Source of the DNA: an uncultured Halomonas sp.
GTDB lineage: Bacteria > Pseudomonadota > Gammaproteobacteria > Pseudomonadales > Halomonadaceae
DNA length: 60,353 bases
Direction: 5' to 3'
NCBI RefSeq assembly: GCF_947500835.1
Contig: NZ_CANMTQ010000016.1
Span: 1-60,353 of the forward strand
Positions within the stretch are counted from its first letter, which is position 1; every line of letters begins with the position of its first letter. Under the pieces are notes generated by a model, which saw nothing but the letters and a program-made list of their open reading frames with translations, was not told the DNA's origin and did not search any database. Positions 51,790 to 60,353 of this stretch are shown here, in pieces. The position numbers and the translations under genes were made by a program.

Positions 51790-52965
51790 TCAGTGCAGGA
51801 GTTCTCGGATCGAGGCTTCCAGCCCCTGAAGGGTGGTGGGATACATTCGATCGTCGATCAGATGGCGAATCAGCTGGGTGGAATGGGTGTATTCCCAGGC
51901 CCGGGGCGGCATCGGATTCAACCAGACCAGCTTGTCGAACTTGGCAGTAAGGCGCTTTAGCCAGGTAGCGCCGGCTTCTTGATTGAAGTGCTCGACGCTG
52001 CCACCGGGATGGGTGATTTCATAGGGGGACATGGCCGCATCGCCGACAATCACCACCTTGTAGTCGGCGCCGAAGGTACGCAGCACTTCCTGAGTGCTGA
52101 TGCGCGTGTCACGGCGTCGATTGTTCCGCCACAGGCCTTCATAAACGCAGTTGTGGAAGTAGAAGTGTTCGAGATGTTTGAATTCGCTGCGACAGGCGGA
52201 AAACAATTCCTCGCAGACACGAATGTGATCGTCCATGGAGCCGCCTACATCGAGCAACAGCAGCAGTTTGATCGCGTTGTGACGCTCGGGCTTCAGGCGA
52301 ATATTGAGCAGGCCATTGTCCCGAGCCGTTGCCTCGATGGTGGCGTCGATATCGAACTCTTCCCCGGCGCCGGTGCGGGCAAAACGCCGCAAGCGGCGTA
52401 GCGCCATCTGCAGATTGCGGGTGCCGAGTTCGAGGGAGTCGTCGTAGTCGCGGAAATGGCGCTCGTCCCAGACCTTTACCGCCCGCCGATGGCGAGAGCC
52501 ATCCTGACCAATGCGAATCCCTTCCGGGTTGTAGCCGTAGGCGCCGAAGGGACTGGTGCCGCCGGTGCCGATCCATTTATTGCCGCCAGCGTGACGCTCC
52601 TTCTGCTCCCCGAGCCGCTGCTTGAAGGTCTCGATCAACTGCTCCAGGCCGCCCAGGGAGTGAATCTTGGCTTTTTCTTCCTCGGTCAGTGATTTCTCGA
52701 ACTCGCGACGCAGCCAGTCATCCGGAATCAAGGCCTCGATGGCGGAATCCAGGTCCTCGATGCCCTTGAACCAGGCAGCAAAGGCGCGATCGAAGCGATC
52801 GAAATAGCGCTCGTCCTTGACCAGGATCAGCCGGGCCAGACGATAAAAGTCATCGATATCGGCAAACACCACGCCCCGTTCGAGGGCGGCATGCAGATCA
52901 AGCAGCTCCCGCAGGGATACCGGCACGCCGGCGCGTTTCAAGGTGTCGAACAGGCCGAGAAACAT
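51790..52965 (-). CDS. VWA-domain protein of the CoxE type
   Basis: 391 residues. The N-terminal half is helical (MFLGLFDTLKRAGVPVSLREL is the family opening; residues 1-21 in part). The C-terminal half is a von Willebrand factor A domain with the metal site DVGGS (239-243; Gly replaces the usual first Ser of DxSxS). GTGGTSPFGAYGYNPEGIRIG (in part) is typical of this subfamily. The upstream moxR gene ends 3 bases earlier. MoxR ATPases and VWA partners act together as chaperones that insert metal cofactors or activate enzymes; the client here is unknown. Confidence 0.85.
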   Translation of the reverse strand: MFLGLFDTLKRAGVPVSLRELLDLHAALERGVVFADIDDFYRLARLILVKDERYFDRFDRAFAAWFKGIEDLDSAIEALIPDDWLRREFEKSLTEEEKAKIHSLGGLEQLIETFKQRLGEQKERHAGGNKWIGTGGTSPFGAYGYNPEGIRIGQDGSRHRRAVKVWDERHFRDYDDSLELGTRNLQMALRRLRRFARTGAGEEFDIDATIEATARDNGLLNIRLKPERHNAIKLLLLLDVGGSMDDHIRVCEELFSACRSEFKHLEHFYFHNCVYEGLWRNNRRRDTRISTQEVLRTFGADYKVVIVGDAAMSPYEITHPGGSVEHFNQEAGATWLKRLTAKFDKLVWLNPMPPRAWEYTHSTQLIRHLIDDRMYPTTLQGLEASIRELLH

Positions 52966-52968
52966 GGC

Positions 52969-53826
52969 TCAGCGACCTTGATTGGCACGCTGACGGCGCA
53001 TCATGAACGCCAGGCGATGCAGCAGGGTGCTGTCCTGCTCGTTCTTGACCAGAGCGCCGGCCAGCGGGGGTAACGCCTGGTTCGGGTCGCTTTGAAATAG
53101 CGCTTCTCGGGACAGCTCATCCGCCATCAGCAGCTTGAGCCAGTCGATCAGCTCCGAGGTGGAAGGCTTCTTCTTGAGTCCCGGCGCCTCGCGCAGATCG
53201 AAGAACACCTCCAGGGCTTGGGCGACCAAGCGGGATTCTATATCCGGAAAATGCACGTCGACGATCTGCTTCAGCGTCTGACGGTCGGGGAATTCGATAT
53301 AGTGAAAGAAGCAGCGGCGCAGAAAGGCATCCGGCAGCTCCTTTTCATTGTTCGAGGTGATGACGATGATCGGCCGATGGCGAGCGCGGATGGTTCGATC
53401 CGTCTCGTAGACATAGAACTCCATGCGATCGAGTTCCTGGAGCAGATCGTTGGGAAATTCGATATCCGCCTTGTCGATCTCGTCGATCAACAAGACCACG
53501 CGCTGATCCGCCTCGAAGGCTTCCCACAGCTTGCCAGGGCGGATGTAGTTGGCCACGTTTTCCACGCCCTCCACACCCAGTTGGGAGTCTCGCAGACGGC
53601 TGACCGCGTCGTATTCATAAAGCCCCTGATGGGCCTTGGTGGTGGATTTGATGTGCCAGGTGATGAGGCGAGTGTCCAATGACTGGGCCAGCTCCTCGGC
53701 CAGCAGTGTCTTGCCGGTGCCGGGCTCGCCCTTGATCAGTAGCGGCCGTTCCAGCTTCACCGCGGCATCGACGGCCAGGCGCAGCGCATCCGTGGCGATG
53801 TAGCTCGACGTTCCTGCGAAAGCCAT
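52969..53826 (-). CDS. MoxR-family AAA+ ATPase
   Basis: The 285-residue ATPase has Walker A IKGEPGTGKT (31-40), Walker B VVLLIDEIDKADIEF, sensor 1 ITSNNEKELPDAFLRRCFFHYI (part) and a helical lid. It forms a two-gene unit with the VWA protein 3 bases downstream, the classic MoxR-VWA pairing. MoxR complexes remodel partner proteins in envelope stress, metal-enzyme maturation and oxidase assembly. The target is not shown by the neighbourhood, which holds a diguanylate cyclase upstream and the satD operon downstream. Confidence 0.9.
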   Translation of the reverse strand: MAFAGTSSYIATDALRLAVDAAVKLERPLLIKGEPGTGKTLLAEELAQSLDTRLITWHIKSTTKAHQGLYEYDAVSRLRDSQLGVEGVENVANYIRPGKLWEAFEADQRVVLLIDEIDKADIEFPNDLLQELDRMEFYVYETDRTIRARHRPIIVITSNNEKELPDAFLRRCFFHYIEFPDRQTLKQIVDVHFPDIESRLVAQALEVFFDLREAPGLKKKPSTSELIDWLKLLMADELSREALFQSDPNQALPPLAGALVKNEQDSTLLHRLAFMMRRQRANQGR

Positions 53827-53900
53827 GATGTTTCCCTGTTGAAAGACATCAGGCGAGTGTACGAGAGTGGCTGTGGCATCTCAATTCACGGCATTTCAAT

Positions 53901-54863
53901 TCAGTTTCTTGTGTCGATCGACTGCTTCGACGTGACGAGCTGGGTCTTGGAAGTGTCGCTGTTCAGGGCGTAGCCAAGAATGCGGTTACGCCCTTGAGCC
54001 TTGCATTGGTAGAGCGCCGAGTCGGCACAGGCAATCAGACTATCCGCATCGAGTTGAGTACCGGACTTGGCGGTGGCCACACCGATACTCACGGTCACCA
54101 CCGAATGCGTGGGCGAGGCGGCATGGGGGATGCCGACCGCCTGCAGCATGCTGCGCATGGCCTCTGCCAGACGTAGCGCCGAGGCTTCGTCACTGTCCAG
54201 CAGCACCACCAGAAACTCTTCGCCTCCTATACGAATAAGAATGTCCGTTTCGCGACGAAAGGTATCTCGCAGGACATTTGCGATCTCCACCAGGCAGGCA
54301 TCGCCGGCAGGGTGCCCATAGTAATCGTTGTAAGCTTTGAAATGGTCTACATCGATCATCAGGATCGACAAGGGCGCGATACGCCGCCGGGTCATGGGGA
54401 GCGCAATTTCCAGGCGCTGATCCAGTAGGCGGCGGTTGCCGAGCCCGGTCAAAGGATCGATGAGGGACTGCTCACGCAATGTCTCGTTGTGTTGTCTCAA
54501 GGTTTCCAGCAGTGAGTAGATCTCGTCGGTCAGCAGGGCAATGTCGTCGCGATTTTTCAAAAGTGTGGCGGGAGGCTCGCTAACGCTACCTTCTTGCTGC
54601 CCTTTTACATAATCGACCAGTAGATGTACCCGGTTGAGCCAGTAGCGCTGCAACGTGATGATCAGCATGATCAAAAGAAGCAAAGAGATCGTCGCGATCA
54701 AGACAATGATGGAAAGCAGCTCCATCCGCGACGGCAAAACGTCTTGCTCGGTAAAGAAGGCACTCATCTGCTGCCACAGGACGACGCCTGCGATCAGCAG
54801 CAAAATCCCCAGAGCTGATAGCGCGTATCGATGAAAGAGGAGCTTGGTTGGTATGAGCCGCAT
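53901..54863 (-). CDS. Membrane-bound diguanylate cyclase
   Basis: 320 residues. Two N-terminal helices (about residues 11-36 and 48-70) flank a short periplasmic loop, so sensing is limited. A coiled segment leads into a GGDEF domain: DPLTGLGNRRLLDQR, IDVDHFKAYNDYYGHPAGD and the active site RIGGEEFLVVL. An RETD sequence five residues before GGEEF is a product-inhibition I-site (RxxD). All catalytic residues are present, so c-di-GMP synthesis from GTP is expected. Together with the EAL protein at 45-46.5 kb it provides both arms of c-di-GMP turnover in this region. Confidence 0.92.
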   Translation of the reverse strand: MRLIPTKLLFHRYALSALGILLLIAGVVLWQQMSAFFTEQDVLPSRMELLSIIVLIATISLLLLIMLIITLQRYWLNRVHLLVDYVKGQQEGSVSEPPATLLKNRDDIALLTDEIYSLLETLRQHNETLREQSLIDPLTGLGNRRLLDQRLEIALPMTRRRIAPLSILMIDVDHFKAYNDYYGHPAGDACLVEIANVLRDTFRRETDILIRIGGEEFLVVLLDSDEASALRLAEAMRSMLQAVGIPHAASPTHSVVTVSIGVATAKSGTQLDADSLIACADSALYQCKAQGRNRILGYALNSDTSKTQLVTSKQSIDTRN

Positions 54864-55014
54864 GAGCCATCGCTATCAAACGAAATGAACAAGTGTTGGT
54901 ATTATCGCATCCGGCCATTATCGGCCTCTAACCAGCGATATTGAATACTTGTGACATAAAAGTTCATGGAAGCTGTATCAGTTTTGCTGATCAAGCCTTC
55001 GATCTTGAAGTCGA

Positions 55015-55887
55015 TTAGCGGTAGCGCTCGATCAAGGTTGCCGGGTCGCGCTCCGCATTACCCAGGCTCAGGTGCTGTCGAAATAGCTGCGCTGCCAGTG
55101 CGCTCATGGGAACAGCGCTGGCGCTCCGCTGGCTTTGCGCCATTGCCATATCCAGGTCCTTGAGCAGGGTACGCACATGCCAGGGTGGCGAGTCGAAATC
55201 GCCCGCTGCCATGCGCGGCGCCAGAAGTTGAAACGGTTTGGAATCCGCGAATCCTCCGGTCAATGCCTCGGGAATTCGTGTGGCATCGACACCGCTGGCT
55301 TCCGCCAGGGCCATCATCTCAGCGATCACTAGCGCATTGCAGCCGACGATCATCTGGTTGCACACCTTGGTCACCTGGCCGCTGCCCACCGGCCCCATGT
55401 GGGTGATGCGAGACCCCAAGGGCTCGAACAGTGGACGCAGCGCCTCGATGTCGTTTGCCTCGCCACCGCACATGATGGCAAGGCTTCCCGATTCGGCGCC
55501 AACCACGCCGCCGGACACCGGGGCATCGATCCAGGGTATGCCGCACTCGGCTTTAAGGCGTGAGGCTAAATCGCGAGTCGCCGCCGGATCGCTGCTGGAG
55601 AAATCTACCAGCCGTTGACCGACTCGGCTATGTTCGGCAACTCCACCCTCGCCGAATACGACCTCTTCGACAGCGCCGGTATTGGCCAGACACAGCAGGA
55701 TGACGTCGACCTCGTTGACGAGTTGCGTGATCGAGGCGGCAACTCTTGCTCCGGCGGCTTCGACGCCTTGGGTCTTGTCCGGGCTGCGGTTGAACACCGT
55801 GACACTAAAGCCTGCCTTCAGTAAGCGGTGGGTCATGGGCTCGCCCATAAGGCCGATACCGATGAAACCGAGACGGGGTGCGGTCAT
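55015..55887 (-). CDS. Beta-hydroxyacid dehydrogenase family NAD(P)-dependent oxidoreductase
   Basis: 290 residues. The Rossmann motif is LGFIGIGLMGEPMTHRLLKAG; the substrate loop is DAPVSGGVVGAESGSLAIM (part); the catalytic Lys is in GSGQVTKVCNQMIVG. This is the family of 3-hydroxyisobutyrate dehydrogenase and 2-hydroxy-3-oxopropionate (tartronate semialdehyde) reductase. The exact substrate is not determined by the sequence, so no symbol is given. Its ATG overlaps the stop of the ABC transporter gene by four bases, which links the two in one operon without an obvious metabolic reason. Confidence 0.85.
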   Translation of the reverse strand: MTAPRLGFIGIGLMGEPMTHRLLKAGFSVTVFNRSPDKTQGVEAAGARVAASITQLVNEVDVILLCLANTGAVEEVVFGEGGVAEHSRVGQRLVDFSSSDPAATRDLASRLKAECGIPWIDAPVSGGVVGAESGSLAIMCGGEANDIEALRPLFEPLGSRITHMGPVGSGQVTKVCNQMIVGCNALVIAEMMALAEASGVDATRIPEALTGGFADSKPFQLLAPRMAAGDFDSPPWHVRTLLKDLDMAMAQSQRSASAVPMSALAAQLFRQHLSLGNAERDPATLIERYR

Positions 55888-57692
55888 GAATGTGTCTCCA
55901 GGTTTGACGAAATATCCGTGCGATGGGCATCGAGATCGAACTGCAGGCTGGCCAGATGACGATAGAGCGGATTGCTTTCGAGCAGCTGTGCATGGGTGCC
56001 GGCGCCCACTAGTCGGCCATGATCGAAGACCAGTAGCCGATCTGCGGCCACCACGGTGGCCAGGCGATGGGCCACCACCAGGCTGGTACGACCCACCATG
56101 AGCCGATCCAGCGCTTCCTGCACCAGCCGTTCGCTCTCCGCATCCAAGGCACTGGTCGCTTCATCCAGCAGCAGTACCGTCGGGTTACGCAACAATGCCC
56201 GGGCAATGGCCAGACGCTGACGTTGCCCCCCGGAGAGCTGAACACCGCCGGGGCCTAGGTAGCTATCGAACCCCTTGGGCAACGCCTGGATGAATTCCAG
56301 GGCGTTGGCATCCCGGGCGGCCTGAACGACTTCTTCATCGCTGGCCTCGGGCGCCCCATAGCGAATATTGTCTGCTGCACTGCCACTGAACAGCACCGGC
56401 TCCTGGGCGACTAGCCCGATGGCCTGGCGCAGCTCCGCAGGATCGAGATCGCGAAGATCCACGCCGTCCAGCGTCAGCTTGCCGTCATCGGGATCGTAGA
56501 AACGCAGCAGTAGCTGCAAGAGCGTGCTTTTACCTGCCCCGGAAGGGCCGACCAGGGCGACGCGCTCCCCGGGGCGGATATGAATATCAAGCTCTGCGAG
56601 TGCCGGTGTGTCCGGGCGGCTGGGATAGGCAAAATGAAGGCCCTGAGCGACGATCTCGCCGCGGGGCGGATGGCTGAGCATCCGGGGGTTGGCAGGCGCG
56701 GTGATGACGGCCTGAGCATCCAGCAGCTCGAGCAGACGCTCTGCAGCACCCGAGGCGCGTTGAACGTCGCCGGCCACTTCCGCAAGCGCCGCCACGGCGC
56801 CGGCGGCAAGTACCGCGTAGAAGACAAACGCCGACAGTTCACCGGCACTCATTTCGCCTGCCAATACCGCGTGCCCGCCTTGCCACAGCATGAAGGCAAC
56901 CGCCGCGAATACCACCAGCATGGCAATACCGGTCAGCCAGGCACGTTGGCGCGTTCTATCCACCGCTACCGAGAAAGCTTCTTCCACATGATGCCCGTAG
57001 AGGCGTCTATCCGCGTCTTCATGGCCGAAGGCCTGCAAGGTACGAATGCCTGTCAGCGCTTCACCGGCATAGCGGCCCAGTTCGGCAATACGATCCTGAC
57101 TATGGCGTGACAGCCGCCGCACGCGGCGGCCAAACCACAAAATCGGCAGCACCGTGGCAGGAATGCCCAGCAGCACCAGCGCACTGAGCCAAGGCTGGGT
57201 GACCAGCATCAGGATGATCGCCCCGATCAGCATCAGCAGATTGCGCAGGGCCACAGACAGGGAAGAACCGAACAGGCTCTGCAGCACGCTGGTATCCGCA
57301 GTCAGGCGCGACTGAATCTCACCGGCGCCGCCGCTTCCCTTTAAGCTGTTTTCGAAGAAATCCGGTTCCAGGGTCAGCAAGTGATCGAAGACCTGGCGGC
57401 GCAGATCCGCCGCCAGGCGCTCACCGATCCAGGTCACCAGGTAATAACGTGCCGCCGAGGCAATCGCCAGTATGGCAACGACACCCAGTAATCCGCCCAG
57501 AGCCTGATTGAGACTGGCGCTATCTTGCGCCATGAAGCCCTGATCGATGACCAGACGCAGTCCCTGACCCAACAGCAATACGCTACCGGAAGCTACCAGC
57601 AGGGCAGCAGCGGCACCTGCCAGTCGCCAGCGGTAGGGCCGCAGAAGCGAGAGTAGGCGTAGCAGAACGCGTGGGTTGGGGCGGGTTGTCAT
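55884..57692 (-). CDS. ABC transporter, fused permease and ATPase (MsbA/multidrug type)
   Basis: 602 residues from the ATG at 57692 (GAGAG upstream). Six membrane helices (about 20-300) form one half-exporter, followed by an ATP-binding domain: Walker A GPSGAGKST, Q-loop VAQEPVLFSG, signature LSGGQRQR, Walker B VLLLDEATSALD and H-loop VAHRLATV. It should act as a homodimer exporting a lipid or drug. It is not MsbA by context, since lpxK does not follow; resemblance is to general type-1 exporters. The oxidoreductase follows with a four-base overlap. Confidence 0.9.
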   Translation of the reverse strand: MTTRPNPRVLLRLLSLLRPYRWRLAGAAAALLVASGSVLLLGQGLRLVIDQGFMAQDSASLNQALGGLLGVVAILAIASAARYYLVTWIGERLAADLRRQVFDHLLTLEPDFFENSLKGSGGAGEIQSRLTADTSVLQSLFGSSLSVALRNLLMLIGAIILMLVTQPWLSALVLLGIPATVLPILWFGRRVRRLSRHSQDRIAELGRYAGEALTGIRTLQAFGHEDADRRLYGHHVEEAFSVAVDRTRQRAWLTGIAMLVVFAAVAFMLWQGGHAVLAGEMSAGELSAFVFYAVLAAGAVAALAEVAGDVQRASGAAERLLELLDAQAVITAPANPRMLSHPPRGEIVAQGLHFAYPSRPDTPALAELDIHIRPGERVALVGPSGAGKSTLLQLLLRFYDPDDGKLTLDGVDLRDLDPAELRQAIGLVAQEPVLFSGSAADNIRYGAPEASDEEVVQAARDANALEFIQALPKGFDSYLGPGGVQLSGGQRQRLAIARALLRNPTVLLLDEATSALDAESERLVQEALDRLMVGRTSLVVAHRLATVVAADRLLVFDHGRLVGAGTHAQLLESNPLYRHLASLQFDLDAHRTDISSNLETHS

Positions 57693-57858
57693 CAATATCT
57701 CTCAAGGCAGGAAAAGCATGGATAACGACATTACCAGCGCACGCTTCTAGGGTCATGCGGGTGAGATGGATTTCTTCGTGGGCAATTATTTTCAATCTGG
57801 CTTGTTCCACGGCGAAGCCGGCTCCATATCGAGGTCAGACCACCTGAAGGAGATTGAA

Positions 57859-58296
57859 ATGAGCGACGCCTTGAAACTGGCCTGCCCGCACTGTGCTGCC
57901 ATGAACCGGGTGCAGCAAACACGATTGGGTGACAGCGCCAAATGCGGCAAGTGCAAGCAGCCACTATTTACCGGCGAACCCATCGAACTGACCGCCGCTA
58001 ACTATGACGCTCTGGTCAATCGCAGCGAGTTGCCGGTGGTAGTGGATTTCTGGGCGAGTTGGTGTGGCCCATGCAAGATGATGGCGCCCATCTTCGCCCA
58101 GGTAGCCGGCGAGCTCGAACCACGCATGCGCTTTGCCAAACTCGATACCGAAGCCGAACAGGGCCTGGCCGGGCGCTTCGGCATTCGCAGTATTCCTACC
58201 CTGATCGTGTTCCGTCAGGGTCGTGAAATAGCTCGGCAGGCCGGGGCGATGCAGGCCTCGCAACTCAAGCAGTGGTTACAGCCGCATCTGATCTAG
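57859..58296 (+). CDS. trxC: Thioredoxin 2 (TrxC)
   Basis: 145 residues from the ATG at 57859, preceded by AAGGAG; the frame is open upstream but without similarity. A zinc finger with C9, C12, C29 and C32 (CPHC, CGKC) is joined to a thioredoxin fold with active site WASWCGPCK (C69 and C72). TrxC-type proteins reduce disulfides in the cytoplasm under oxidative stress, and the zinc site tunes redox potential. In E. coli it is OxyR-controlled; no OxyR site is obvious here. It is divergent from the ABC gene and convergent with the CDF gene. Confidence 0.94.
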   Translation: MSDALKLACPHCAAMNRVQQTRLGDSAKCGKCKQPLFTGEPIELTAANYDALVNRSELPVVVDFWASWCGPCKMMAPIFAQVAGELEPRMRFAKLDTEAEQGLAGRFGIRSIPTLIVFRQGREIARQAGAMQASQLKQWLQPHLI

Positions 58297-58302
58297 ACTT
58301 CC

Positions 58303-59208
58303 TCAGGCCCAACGCGCATCGGCGGTAAAGGCCACGGTAAACCAGCGCCGCTCTGGAGGGGTGCTCAACTGCGCGGCGATTTCCTTACGGATATCGTCGA
58401 GCATGACCATTCCGCGCTCGCTGGCAAAGTCCGGTTGAGTGACGATGTGAATCTCGATGAAGTAGCCACGGCCAGTCTTGGCGACATGGCTGTGATAGTT
58501 GAGTAGACCGTCGCGTTGCATCACCTGCTGCATGGCGTCATGAACTTCCCGGTCGAGATGGCTTGGCGCAATCAGAAATACCTCTTTCAGGGCGCGACGC
58601 ACAATACCAATGGGGACCGGCATAAAGCACAGCGTCAGCACTGCCAATAGCAGCGAATCCACATAGGGAGTCCAGTGCGACAGGACGGTACCCTCCAACA
58701 GCCAGGCGATGGCGAAAGCCACCAGTAGGGCGGAGGTGATCAGCGCGGCCATCAGCCAGCCCTGGATATCGATACGCACGAATTCGGAATCCGCCTCTCG
58801 ATTGAGGCGGCTTTCGAACATATACATGCCAAAACAGACCGTTGCGACCAGTACCGCATAGGCAATTGCCATGCCAAAGGCAAGTTCGCGTCCACCTTCC
58901 ATCAACCCTTGCACCGCATTGAGAAAGGCATAGAAGCACAGCAGCATCAGGATGGCGCCGTTGAATGCCGCTGCCATGGGTTCGAAATGCCAGTAGCCAT
59001 GCTGGAAGCGCTGATTGACCTCGCGCTGGGCGAGTCGCGAGACCCAAAGCGCCAACATCGACATAGTGGCGTCGATGCTGGAAAACACGCCGTCAAACAA
59101 GATTGACTGGGAGCCCGCCAATAAGCCAAGCGTAATGCCCAGGCCGGCAACGACCAGGGTCATGGTGATGGAAATTTTAAGGGCGCGTTGTTCGAGATGG
59201 GCTTGCAT
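58303..59208 (-). CDS. Cation diffusion facilitator (CDF) transporter
   Basis: 301 residues with about six membrane helices and a cytoplasmic C-terminal domain (residues 205 on). Metal-site candidates are FDGVFSSIDATMSML in helix 2, HGYWHFEPMAAAFNG between helices, and WTPYVDSLLLA in helix 5 (D-x-x-x-S-x-x-D-like spacing). Such proteins exchange Zn, Fe, Mn or Co for protons. The metal cannot be told from sequence. The gene converges on trxC with 6 bases between stops. Confidence 0.87.
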   Translation of the reverse strand: MQAHLEQRALKISITMTLVVAGLGITLGLLAGSQSILFDGVFSSIDATMSMLALWVSRLAQREVNQRFQHGYWHFEPMAAAFNGAILMLLCFYAFLNAVQGLMEGGRELAFGMAIAYAVLVATVCFGMYMFESRLNREADSEFVRIDIQGWLMAALITSALLVAFAIAWLLEGTVLSHWTPYVDSLLLAVLTLCFMPVPIGIVRRALKEVFLIAPSHLDREVHDAMQQVMQRDGLLNYHSHVAKTGRGYFIEIHIVTQPDFASERGMVMLDDIRKEIAAQLSTPPERRWFTVAFTADARWA

Positions 59209-59395
59209 GGCTGGACCAGAGGTTCATCGAAGCCGACGATGATAGGTCAGCCGATTCAGGTTCACCAGCGTCTGGCGGTTCTTAACCCACGGGATGTGTT
59301 AAGCCAGTTCAACGATTATCTGAGTTATTACTGAGCGTTGTAGCTGCTACGCTCGATAGTAAGTAAACAGGATTCAGGCAATATCAGGAGGAACA

Positions 59396-59935
59396 ATGGA
59401 CAAGGAAGTGTTTGCACGCCGGGTCGACGTAATCGTCGGTGATATCACCCGGCTCGAGGTGGATGCCATCGTCAACGCCGCCAACCACTCGCTGATGGGC
59501 GGTGGGGGCGTGGACGGCGCCATTCACCGGGCCGCCGGCCCAGAGCTCAAAAAGGCCTGCCAGCGACTACGTGACACCGACTGGCCCGACGGCTTGCCAG
59601 ATGGCGAGGTCGCGCTTACCGATGGCTTCAAGCTACCGGCGCGCTACGTGATTCACACCGTGGGCCCGGTCTACGCCAAGACCAAGGACAAGTCGCACCT
59701 GCTCGCCAACTGTTACCGCAACGCCCTGGTGCTTGCCGCCGAACATGACTGTCGCAGCATCGCCTTCCCGGCGATCTCGACAGGCATTTATGGCTACCCC
59801 TTCGACGAAGCGGCAAAGGTGGTGCTCGACGTGCTGGCCGAAGAATTGCCGCGCCATGAACTGGACGTGACATTGTGTTTCTTCAGCGACAAGGATGCCG
59901 AAGCGTTCAAGAAAGTCATGGGAGAGGGGGCTTGA
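59396..59935 (+). CDS. ymdB: O-acetyl-ADP-ribose deacetylase, macrodomain protein YmdB
   Basis: A 179-residue macrodomain. Motifs: VIVGDITRLEVDAIVNAAN with the ligand-binding Asn and Asp, LMGGGGVDGAIHRAAG (catalytic loop), YVIHTVGPVY and AFPAISTGIYGYP. MacroD-type enzymes remove ADP-ribose or deacetylate O-acetyl-ADP-ribose; E. coli YmdB also inhibits RNase III. RNase III is encoded in this window but 41 kb away. The ATG follows AGGAGGA. It is a single gene with no partner overlap. Confidence 0.92.
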   Translation: MDKEVFARRVDVIVGDITRLEVDAIVNAANHSLMGGGGVDGAIHRAAGPELKKACQRLRDTDWPDGLPDGEVALTDGFKLPARYVIHTVGPVYAKTKDKSHLLANCYRNALVLAAEHDCRSIAFPAISTGIYGYPFDEAAKVVLDVLAEELPRHELDVTLCFFSDKDAEAFKKVMGEGA

Positions 59936-60086
59936 GCATTCGCGGTATTACTTCTATGTGAAGTTGCAAACCATTGGCGTCTTCTGCAGGTTTTTCAGCG
60001 ATTGGTCTTTCAAACCTAAACTGGATGCGCGCTTACACACGCCCCTTAAATTCATGCCGCTTCAATTAAGGTTAATTGGTACAGAT

Positions 60087-60353
60087 ATGAAACCGGTAAT
60101 TCAAGAAGAAGTATCTGGCTGTGGCATTGCAGCCAGCGCTGCTCTTGCGGGCGTCAGCTATGCCGAAGCCAAACGAAAAGCAAATGCTCTGGGTATTTAC
60201 GCTACAGACACAGCGCTTTGGTCTGATACTGAGTACGTTCGACAACTCCTGAGTGAATTCGGTGTTTCAGTATCTTGGCGGTTTCAAGTTCCAAGCGCAA
60301 CGCTATTGAAGGGTGCTCGGGCCACCGACCGATTTCTTGAGCACTTCAGCGTA
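60087..60353 (+). CDS. C39-like cysteine peptidase family protein, N-terminal part
   Basis: The ATG at 60087 opens a frame that runs off the window after 89 codons. MKPVIQEEVSGCGIAASAA, then LAGVSYAEAKRKANALGIYA, resembles the start of peptidase C39-like domains, where Q and the Cys of GCG(I/L)A form the active site. C12 would be the nucleophile. I recall similar proteins starting MKPV(I/M)Q in many proteobacteria, of unknown function. No signal peptide. The end, and the catalytic His and Asp, lie outside the window. Confidence 0.65.
   Translation, partial: MKPVIQEEVSGCGIAASAALAGVSYAEAKRKANALGIYATDTALWSDTEYVRQLLSEFGVSVSWRFQVPSATLLKGARATDRFLEHFSV

Noticed and set aside
51747..51950. 67-residue open frame to the right of the SOS box
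   Set aside because: It is antisense to the VWA gene, has no ribosome-binding site, and the promoter in the box points the other way.

Overview
The window is a contiguous gammaproteobacterial chromosome segment. Its proteins and moderately high GC suggest a Halomonas-like member of the Halomonadaceae (inferred from protein resemblance and gene order; no rRNA or tRNA gene is present to confirm it). Coding density is high. I see no insertion sequence, prophage, integrase, CRISPR array, rRNA or tRNA.

Layout. 1-6.1 kb: the 3' end of etfA, a REP-like element, xthA with a small basic protein, rhlB, dinG and a feedback-type DAHP synthase. 6.3-11 kb: the envelope-stress cluster rpoE(algU)-rseA-rseB-rseC-mucD. 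11.4-15.1 kb: a two-gene chemotaxis island, made of a soluble receptor with four PAS domains in exact 122-residue repeats and a protein with three CheW-like domains. 15.1-32.1 kb: the housekeeping run lepA-lepB-rnc-era-recO-pdxJ, the hybrid kinase barA/gacS on the opposite strand, then cysM-rlmD-relA-mazG-ppc. 32.1-35.3 kb: a multi-hairpin intergenic element, then panE and topB. 35.4-44.7 kb: mgtE, an ABC1-family kinase, an unrecognised two-helix membrane protein, a SEC-C protein, ampG, rfaH and slyD.

44.7-60.35 kb: a 38-residue membrane protein resembling the cbb3 oxidase subunit CcoM behind an FNR-type box; a GGDEF/EAL protein with a degenerate GGNEF site; a lytic transglycosylase; proS; the amiD-DUF3307-satD operon (transcribed leftwards) behind a near-ideal LexA box; a MoxR/VWA pair; a diguanylate cyclase; a beta-hydroxyacid dehydrogenase and an ABC exporter; trxC; a CDF transporter; a macrodomain protein; and the start of a C39-like protein cut by the window edge.

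Three parts deserve attention. (1) satD-DUF3307-amiD: a predicted cyclase-fold/HTH protein, a polytopic membrane protein and a peptidoglycan amidase. They follow a sigma70-type promoter whose -10 lies inside a 20-bp SOS box, and the leader holds a perfect 12-bp inverted repeat. (2) The CcoM-like gene, with an FNR box placed exactly where a class II FNR promoter needs it. (3) The PAS4 receptor/triple-CheW pair lying between mucD and lepA, which I recall as adjacent in Pseudomonas.
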